In this document: positions 40,883 to 45,746 of the stretch, one piece after another
How positions within the stretch are numbered: the first letter of the stretch is position 1
Layout: each line of letters opens with the position of its first letter
Assembly (NCBI GenBank): GCA_964604675.1
Contig: CAZSAT010000054.1
Coordinates: 1 to 45,746, forward strand
Origin: CAZSAT01 sp964604675
GTDB lineage: Bacteria; Myxococcota_A; UBA796; CAJQPC01
Length of the DNA: 45,746 bases
Direction: 5' to 3'
Made by a program: the position numbers and the translations under genes
Notes under the pieces: model-generated
Told to the model about the DNA's origin: nothing
The model's input: only the letters and a program-made list of their open reading frames with translations
Databases searched by the model: none

Positions 40883-41479
40883 ATGGACACCACCCTTCGC
40901 CTCGTGCAGCCGCCGAACGGCCCGGTTCGTGAGGAGCCGCTGGTGCCCACGCCGGTCCTGGGCATGCTCGTCTTCGTGCTCACCGAGGCCATGATGTTCT
41001 CGGGCATGATCAGCGCCTTCCTCATCGTGAAGGCGGGGGTGCCCGGTGGCGTGTGGCCGCCGCCGTACCTGCCGGTGCTGCCAGCCGCCGAGACCGCCTT
41101 CAACACCGCGGCCCTGCTCGCCAGCGGTGCCATGGTGTTCTTCGCCCAGCGCGCCTTCGAGCGCGGCCCGGAGCACGCCTTCAAGCCCCTGGCCGCGGCC
41201 TCTGCACTGGCCGCCTTCTTCGTGGCCTTCCAGGGCGTGGAGTGGATCGGGCTCTTGAGCGAAGGCCTGAGCTTCACGGGCTCCCAGCACGGCGCGTTCT
41301 TCTACCTGATCGTCGGTTCCCACGGCCTGCACGTCCTGGCCGCCCTCGCCTTCCTGGTCCAGCAGACGGTCGCGGCCCGCGCGGGCACGCTGGAGCAGGA
41401 GCGCTTCTGGGCGCTGCAGGTCTTCTGGTACTTCGTGGTCGGCCTGTGGCCCCTGCTCTACTGGCTGGTATACCTGTAA
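40883..41479 (+). CDS. Second heme-copper oxidase subunit III
   Basis: A 198-residue five-helix subunit III homologue, distinct from the copy at 39861: LVFVLTEAMMFSGMISAFLI, FQGVEWIGLLSEGLSF, GSHGLHVLAAL and the closing FWYFVVGLWPLLYWLVYL. It looks closer to the CyoC/ctaE branch. Two different subunit III genes in one operon imply either a complex with both, or alternative forms. It starts 17 bases after subunit IV. Confidence 0.92.
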   Translation: MDTTLRLVQPPNGPVREEPLVPTPVLGMLVFVLTEAMMFSGMISAFLIVKAGVPGGVWPPPYLPVLPAAETAFNTAALLASGAMVFFAQRAFERGPEHAFKPLAAASALAAFFVAFQGVEWIGLLSEGLSFTGSQHGAFFYLIVGSHGLHVLAALAFLVQQTVAARAGTLEQERFWALQVFWYFVVGLWPLLYWLVYL

Positions 41480-41484
41480 GCCTC

Positions 41485-41670
41485 GTGGTCCTCCTGCTCG
41501 CCCATGTCGCGCTCGCCTGCCCGGTCTGCTTCTCGTCCACCGAGGAGAACCGGATGATGTTCATCGCGACCACCGGCCTGCTCACCTTCCTCCCGCTGGC
41601 ACTCGTCGGCGGCTTCCTCTTCTGGCTGCGGAAGAAGGTGAAGGCGCGGGAAGCGGCCAGCAGGTGCTGA
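41485..41670 (+). CDS. Small CPVC membrane protein after the oxidase genes
   Basis: A 61-residue protein from a GTG at 41485, five bases after the second subunit III stop. It has a short signal-like stretch (MVLLLAHVALAC), then CPVCFSSTEENRMMFI, one membrane helix (TTGLLTFLPLALVGGFLFW) and a basic tail. The Cys13-x-x-Cys16-like pair after the signal and the following helix occur in small proteins near oxidase-assembly genes of Deltaproteobacteria; copper handling is a fair guess, not shown. Its stop overlaps the next lipoprotein start. Confidence 0.7.
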   Translation: MVLLLAHVALACPVCFSSTEENRMMFIATTGLLTFLPLALVGGFLFWLRKKVKAREAASRC

Positions 41671-42425
41671 GCGTGCTGAGCGTGCTCCTGGGAGCTTGCA
41701 TCCCCACGCTCAGTCCCGATGGCGGTGGCCCCACCCCCAGCGACGACACCAGCTCGGCCCCGGTCGACACCGGCCGCGACGCTCCGGTCGACGACCTCGA
41801 CGGCGACGGGTACAGCACCGCGGACGGCGACTGCGACGACGAGGACCCGAGCTTCAACCCCCTCGCCCCCGACGGCGACTGCGACGGCCAGGACCAGGAC
41901 TGCGACGACCGCATCGACGAGGACGCCACGTGGTCGGTCGCGGAGATCGAGCCCAACGACCTCGCGCTCGACGCCGAGACCACCCAGCTCACCGGTGACC
42001 TGGAGGTCGCCCAGGCGCTCACCGAGCTCGGCGGCACGTGCGCCAGCGGCGTCATCGAAGGCGCCATCGTCTTCCAACAGACCGACCCCCACTGGGAGCA
42101 GGCCGACGTCGACGCCTTCGCCCTCACCGTGGCCACCGAGCTGGGCTTCGAGGCCAAGCTCACCTGGGACGCCCCCAACGACGCCAACCTCGACATCGCG
42201 CTCTTCGCCGCCGACGCCACCCCCTGGATGGTCGGCTGGGATCCGGACGACGTGCACCCGGAGCAGATCGAGCTGCAGAGCCACGGCTACACCCTGCAGC
42301 CCGGCCAGACCTACCACCTCGTGGTGCTCGGCTGGGAGGGTCCGGCGTCGGAGTACCACTACACGCTGGAGCTCGGGGCCACCGAACCCGGCGACGCCAC
42401 AGCCGATGACGAACCCAAGGACTGA
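41664..42425 (+). CDS. Lipoprotein with MopE-type metal-binding motif
   Basis: A 253-residue predicted lipoprotein. The signal is VLSVLSVLLGAC (Cys at 12) from a GTG at 41664 that overlaps the previous stop. After an Asp/Thr linker comes DGDGYSTADGDCDDEDPSFN, then DGDCDGQDQDCDDRIDED, the putative metal-binding motif (Metal_MopE) frequent in myxobacterial surface proteins. The rest (VAEIEPNDLALDAET..., ending in YHYTLELG) resembles a bacterial pre-peptidase C-terminal (PPC) beta domain. It is probably surface-exposed. Translational overlap links it to the oxidase tail, but its role there is unknown. Confidence 0.82.
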   Translation: MLSVLSVLLGACIPTLSPDGGGPTPSDDTSSAPVDTGRDAPVDDLDGDGYSTADGDCDDEDPSFNPLAPDGDCDGQDQDCDDRIDEDATWSVAEIEPNDLALDAETTQLTGDLEVAQALTELGGTCASGVIEGAIVFQQTDPHWEQADVDAFALTVATELGFEAKLTWDAPNDANLDIALFAADATPWMVGWDPDDVHPEQIELQSHGYTLQPGQTYHLVVLGWEGPASEYHYTLELGATEPGDATADDEPKD

Positions 42426-42524
42426 CCGGTTCGCCTCGAAGGCCGCAACGACCTATGGGGGGTGGCCAGCCGCACACGAGCGGATGGGCGCTCGCACCCC
42501 TGAGACGGGTGCCCAGGAGACACC

Positions 42525-42689
42525 ATGGCCCGCGGACCCAACCACGCCTACGACAAGCGTCAGAAGGAGCTCGCCAAGCAAGCTCGCCGTGCCGAGAAGC
42601 GCGCGCGCAAGCAAGCGAAGAAGGAGGAGAACCAGGGGAGCGCGGTCGAGACGCCCGAGACGCCCGAAGCGCCCACCGACGAGGCGTAG
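42525..42689 (+). CDS. 54-residue basic coiled-coil protein
   Basis: A small gene: AGGAG six bases before the ATG at 42525 and a TAG at 42687-42689. The protein starts MARGPNHAYDKRQKELAKQ, continues with a Lys/Arg/Ala-rich helix (ARRAEKRARKQAKKEEN) and ends with an acidic Pro-Thr-Glu tail. Similar short charged proteins with a KRQKE-type helix are widespread and of unknown function; nucleic-acid or ribosome contact is likely from the charge. Confidence 0.75.
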   Translation: MARGPNHAYDKRQKELAKQARRAEKRARKQAKKEENQGSAVETPETPEAPTDEA

Positions 42690-42775
42690 CGGAGAGCCTG
42701 AGCCGCGCTCGCGGCCGTCGGGAAAAGCCCAGTCGGTCGGCTCCGGGGTGGTAATCTACCGTCCTTGGGGCCTGG

Positions 42776-43816
42776 ATGACCCTCCTGTTGCTGGCATGCG
42801 TGACCGAGCAGCCCTGCGTCGAGGGCTACGGCCGAAGTGCGGACGGCTCGTGCGTCGCCCTGCGCACCGACAACACCGAGTCGGAAGGCAACACGTCCAC
42901 GTCGGATGAAGCACCCGATGGCGAGGGCGGAGAGGAAGACGACGGCAGCTACCTGCTCGACGAGCCCGAAGAAGAAGGTCCGGTGCTGTCGCTCGGGGAG
43001 CTGGAGCAGGGCATCGCCGAAGCGCTGGCCGCCAGCTTCACCCTGGACCCCGAGGTCTTCCACGACCTCTACGGCGAGCTGGTCAACGAAGCGTCCATGG
43101 ACGACGACTGCCCCTACCTCTACGACTACTACTACGAGTCCTACGGCCGCGTGTACTGGTACGACAGCTGCACGTCGGACAACGGCACCACCTACGCCGG
43201 GTACGGCATCCACAGCCAGGAGCGCGACTACGTCGACGCGAGCAGCGGCTACGAGTACAGCCACAACGCCTACTTCTCGGGCAGCGCCAAGGTGGTCTCG
43301 CCGAGCGGCAGCACCCTCGAAGCCGCCGGCTACTCCTCGACCTACGCGTTCTACTACCCGAGCTACGACCGTACCTACAGCTACGCGTCCATCGTGGGCA
43401 CCTTCCGCTGGGACGGGACGGGCGCCGACGCGAGCTGGCTCGGGCAGGACCTCGCCGTCGACCTCTACACCTACGCCATCGACTACCAGAGCTACGAAGA
43501 CGGCGTCTACACCTACCTGAACGGCAGCCTGTCGGGCTTCACCGGCACCGTGAACGCGGTCTGGTTCGACCAGGTGCTCCTGCAGAGCGAGGACGTCGGC
43601 TCCGACTGCGGCGCGGAGCCCGGTGGGCTCATCAGCGTGCGCGACGAAGCGGGCGACTGGTACGACGTGGTCTTCGACGGCGCCACCTACTCCGGCGGCT
43701 TCGCCTTCGGCCCGGACTGCGACGGGTGCGGCGAGGCCTGGTTCCACGGAGCGCCCCTGGGCGAGGTCTGCCCGGACTTCACCGCGCTGCAGGGCTGGGA
43801 GGGGCGCCCGTGGTGA
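42776..43816 (+). CDS. Tyr-rich lipoprotein of unknown function
   Basis: A 346-residue predicted lipoprotein with the very short signal MTLLLLAC (Cys at 8), a CVEGYGRSADGSCVAL segment, an acidic linker (residues 35-70) and a beta-rich mature domain with a striking Tyr density (YLYDYYYESYGRVYWYDSC). About eight Cys are present, some in the C-terminal DCDGCGEAWFHG. No family recognised. Its TGA overlaps the start of the DUF1588-like gene (GTGA), so it is the first gene of a coupled set with that protein and the DUF1501-like protein. Confidence 0.75.
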   Translation: MTLLLLACVTEQPCVEGYGRSADGSCVALRTDNTESEGNTSTSDEAPDGEGGEEDDGSYLLDEPEEEGPVLSLGELEQGIAEALAASFTLDPEVFHDLYGELVNEASMDDDCPYLYDYYYESYGRVYWYDSCTSDNGTTYAGYGIHSQERDYVDASSGYEYSHNAYFSGSAKVVSPSGSTLEAAGYSSTYAFYYPSYDRTYSYASIVGTFRWDGTGADASWLGQDLAVDLYTYAIDYQSYEDGVYTYLNGSLSGFTGTVNAVWFDQVLLQSEDVGSDCGAEPGGLISVRDEAGDWYDVVFDGATYSGGFAFGPDCDGCGEAWFHGAPLGEVCPDFTALQGWEGRPW

Positions 43817-45450
43817 TCTGGCTCCTGGCCTGCGCCGAGCCCGAGCGGCTCCCCGTCGAGCCCGACCCGGACTCGGCGTCCCCCAGCCAGGACCCCGAGA
43901 GCGACCCCGAGGAGGCCAGCATCTCGCCGATGGACCTCGCCATCCGCGCCAGCCTGGACCTGCGCGGCGTGCGGCCCGACCTCGACGAGCTCGCCGCGAT
44001 CGAAGCCGACCCGGCGTCGGTCGACACCCTGATCGTGACCTGGTTGGACGACGAGCGCTTCGCCGAGCGCGTGGTCGACCTCTACAGCGAGATCTGGCTC
44101 ACACGCCTCGACGACTGGTACGTCGACGCCAGCGACTACGGCCTGGACGACGAGGCGGCCTGGGCGCGCTCCGTCGGCGAAGAGCCCCTCCGCATCCTCG
44201 CCCGCATCGCCAGCGAAGACCTGCCCTACACCGACCTGGTCACCGCCGACTGGACCATGGCCAACGAGGTGCTCGCCGCCGCGTGGCCGCTGGACTACCC
44301 CGCCGACACCGTGGGCTGGGAGCCCGCCTCCTACACCGACCAGCGCCCCATGGCCGGCGTGCTGAGCACCAACGCGCTGTACTGGCGCTACATGTCCACG
44401 TCGTCGAACGCCAACCGCGGCCGCGCCAACGCCATCAGCCGCATCCTGCTCTGCCACGACTACCTCACGATCCCGGTCGAGTTCGAGCGCGACGTGAACC
44501 TGCTCGACGGCGACGCGGTCGAAGAAGCGCTCCGCAGCAACACCGGCTGCGTGGGCTGCCACGCCAGCCTCGACCCCATCGCCAGCTACCTCTGGGGCTT
44601 CTTCTACTACGACTACGACAGCTACCTCGACACCACGAGCTACCACCCCGAGCGGGAGCTGCTCTACGAGACCTACACCCAGACCCCGCCAGGCTGGTAC
44701 GGGCAACCGGGCTACGACCTGCAGGACCTCGGCTGGCAGATCGCCGGCGACAGCCGCTACCCCTCGTGCGCCGCCGAGCAGGTGTTCGCGCTGCTCCTGC
44801 AGCGCGACGTCGAGCTCGACGACACCGCGGCCCTCGAGCGGCACCGCCTGGCCTTCCTCGACGCCGACCTCCGGCTGAAGCCCCTCTTCGCGAGCGTGCT
44901 TCAGGACCCGCGCTACCGGGCCGCCCGCGAGAGCAACGACCCGCTCGACGCCAGCCGCAAGATGCTGTCGCCGTACCAGCTCGCGTCGAGCCTCGAAGCG
45001 CTCACCGGCTACCGCTTCACCTACGACGACTACGACATGCTCAGCACCGACACCTACGGGCTGCGCACCCTCGCGGGCGGGGTGGACGGGTACTTCGTCA
45101 CCGCGCCCGCGACCGAGCCCACCGCCACCCTCGCGCTGGTCGCCGAACGGCTGGCGGAAGCCGCCGCAGCCTACGTGGTCGATCACGATGTCGGCGCGCC
45201 GGAGTCCGCCCGGCTGTTCACCGAGATCCACTTCGCCGAGACCCCCGACAGCGACCGCGACGCCATGGTGGCCCAGCTCCAGGTGCTGCACTGGCAGCTC
45301 TTCGGCGACCGGGTCGCAGGGGATGGCGAGGCGGTCGCCGCCAACCTCGAGCTGTGGCAGGACCTCCGCGACACCGGCGCCAGCTCCGAGGAAGCGTGGG
45401 CCGGTGTGCTCTCCGTGCTCTTCCGTGACCCCGAGTTCCTGTTCTACTGA
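43813..45450 (+). CDS. DUF1592/DUF1588-like lipoprotein with one heme-type CxxCH
   Basis: A 545-residue protein. The signal is VIWLLAC (Cys at 7), the shortest in the window, from a GTG at 43813 that overlaps the previous stop; an adjacent GTG at 43810 is possible. The mature part is helical and matches the planctomycete/myxobacterial DUF1549/DUF1592/DUF1588-type proteins: an N-terminal IRASLDLRGVRPDLDELAA segment and C246-V-G-C249-H250 followed by SLDPIASYLWGFF, the DUF1588-like CxxCHxxxDP pattern. Such proteins pair with a DUF1501/1552 partner, as here (one-base TGATG overlap). The cellular role is unknown; the CxxCH may bind heme c. Confidence 0.8.
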   Translation: MIWLLACAEPERLPVEPDPDSASPSQDPESDPEEASISPMDLAIRASLDLRGVRPDLDELAAIEADPASVDTLIVTWLDDERFAERVVDLYSEIWLTRLDDWYVDASDYGLDDEAAWARSVGEEPLRILARIASEDLPYTDLVTADWTMANEVLAAAWPLDYPADTVGWEPASYTDQRPMAGVLSTNALYWRYMSTSSNANRGRANAISRILLCHDYLTIPVEFERDVNLLDGDAVEEALRSNTGCVGCHASLDPIASYLWGFFYYDYDSYLDTTSYHPERELLYETYTQTPPGWYGQPGYDLQDLGWQIAGDSRYPSCAAEQVFALLLQRDVELDDTAALERHRLAFLDADLRLKPLFASVLQDPRYRAARESNDPLDASRKMLSPYQLASSLEALTGYRFTYDDYDMLSTDTYGLRTLAGGVDGYFVTAPATEPTATLALVAERLAEAAAAYVVDHDVGAPESARLFTEIHFAETPDSDRDAMVAQLQVLHWQLFGDRVAGDGEAVAANLELWQDLRDTGASSEEAWAGVLSVLFRDPEFLFY

Positions 45451-45699
45451 TGAAGCGTCGAAGCCTGCTGAAGGCCGGCGGCCTGCTCGCCGGCGCCACC
45501 CTCGCGCCCTGGAAGCCCGCGCTCGCCGCGTCCGGCTCCGGCAAGCGCTTCCTCTTCGTGGTCAGCTACGGCGGCTGGGACCCCACGAAGGTCTTCGCCA
45601 CCGAGTTCGACAACCCCAACGTCGACCTCGAGCGCGACGCCGACTGGGGCTACGCGGGAGACCTGAGCTTCGTCGATCACGAGGACCGGCCCAGCGTCG
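45450..45699 (+). CDS. DUF1501-family Tat-exported protein (3' end missing)
   Basis: The first 83 codons of a DUF1501-type protein. The twin-arginine signal is MKRRSLLKAGGLLAGATLAP with cleavage near ALAASG, followed by FLFVVSYGGWDPTKVF; the GGWD segment is the family's GG(W/A)D motif near its sulfatase-like fold. The ATG overlaps the stop of the DUF1588-like gene by one base. True sequence ends at 45699; the codons after that come from adapter DNA and must not be taken as protein. Confidence 0.85.
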
Positions 45700-45746
45700 A
45701 GATCGGAAGAGCGTCGTGTAGGGAAAGAGTGTAGATCTCGGTGGTC
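45700..45746. other. Illumina TruSeq adapter read-through
   Basis: The 47 bases begin AGATCGGAAGAGCGTCGTGT and continue as the reverse complement of the TruSeq universal adapter to the window end. In the frame of the preceding gene they translate to the well-known artefact IGRASCRERV. Not genomic. Confidence 0.98.

Overview
The window is a high-GC bacterial chromosome fragment of single origin: base composition, codon use and gene style are uniform throughout. Several traits point to a Gram-negative, predatory or gliding-type lineage near Myxococcota (former Deltaproteobacteria). These are a Tad/Flp pilus, many surface lipoproteins with Asp/Thr/Gly-rich linkers and FG-GAP propellers or MopE-type metal motifs, steroid-reductase-like enzymes and an aerobic oxidase cluster. 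This placement is an inference; there is no rRNA, and I found no tRNA. The last 47 bases (45700-45746) are Illumina TruSeq adapter, so the right edge is an artificial contig end.

Layout. 1-5087 (minus): Tad pilus operon read from right to left, with two Flp pilins, then cpaB, cpaC, cpaE and cpaF (cut by the left edge). 5136-6993 (minus): ribonuclease D and an unknown protein. 7057-11127 (plus): a tight three-gene cassette of an FG-GAP lipoprotein, a GT-C type membrane glycosyltransferase and a membrane-anchored alkaline-phosphatase-superfamily enzyme. 11191-16024: a lipoprotein, then a coupled minus-strand set (SDR, steroid-5-alpha-reductase-like protein, DEAD-box helicase) and a divergent tyrosyl-tRNA synthetase whose 5' end has a frame break. 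16161-23041: lipoproteins, a methyltransferase, a class-C-type serine hydrolase and a TetR regulator with a recognisable promoter/operator. 23080-29806 (minus): a complete phosphate regulon (phoB-phoR-pstS-pstC-pstA-pstB-phoU) with a candidate Pho box before phoB. 29944-33852 (minus): a YchF-family P-loop protein and a tandem pair of FG-GAP lipoproteins. 33902-36566 (plus): a lipase-like lipoprotein and a PilZ protein. 36663-41670 (plus): a cytochrome oxidase operon (di-heme cytochrome c, a 37-residue membrane peptide, subunits II, I, III, IV, a second subunit III and a small CPVC protein). 41664-45699: lipoproteins and a DUF1588-like/DUF1501-like pair.

The most unusual signals are these. (1) About eleven proteins, including PstS, carry extremely short lipoprotein signal peptides (Cys at residue 7-12, mostly no basic residue), so the lineage seems to use a minimal lipoprotein export signal. 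(2) The oxidase subunit I has lost the K-channel lysine while keeping the D channel; it also shares a His-rich N-terminal leader with subunit IV. (3) tyrS has a strong ribosome site and ATG but needs a +1 shift at CCT TGA C. (4) A Pho-box-like 7-4-7 repeat sits so close to phoB that the transcript would be leaderless. (5) The glycosyltransferase/phosphotransferase/propeller cassette looks like an uncharacterised surface-modification unit.
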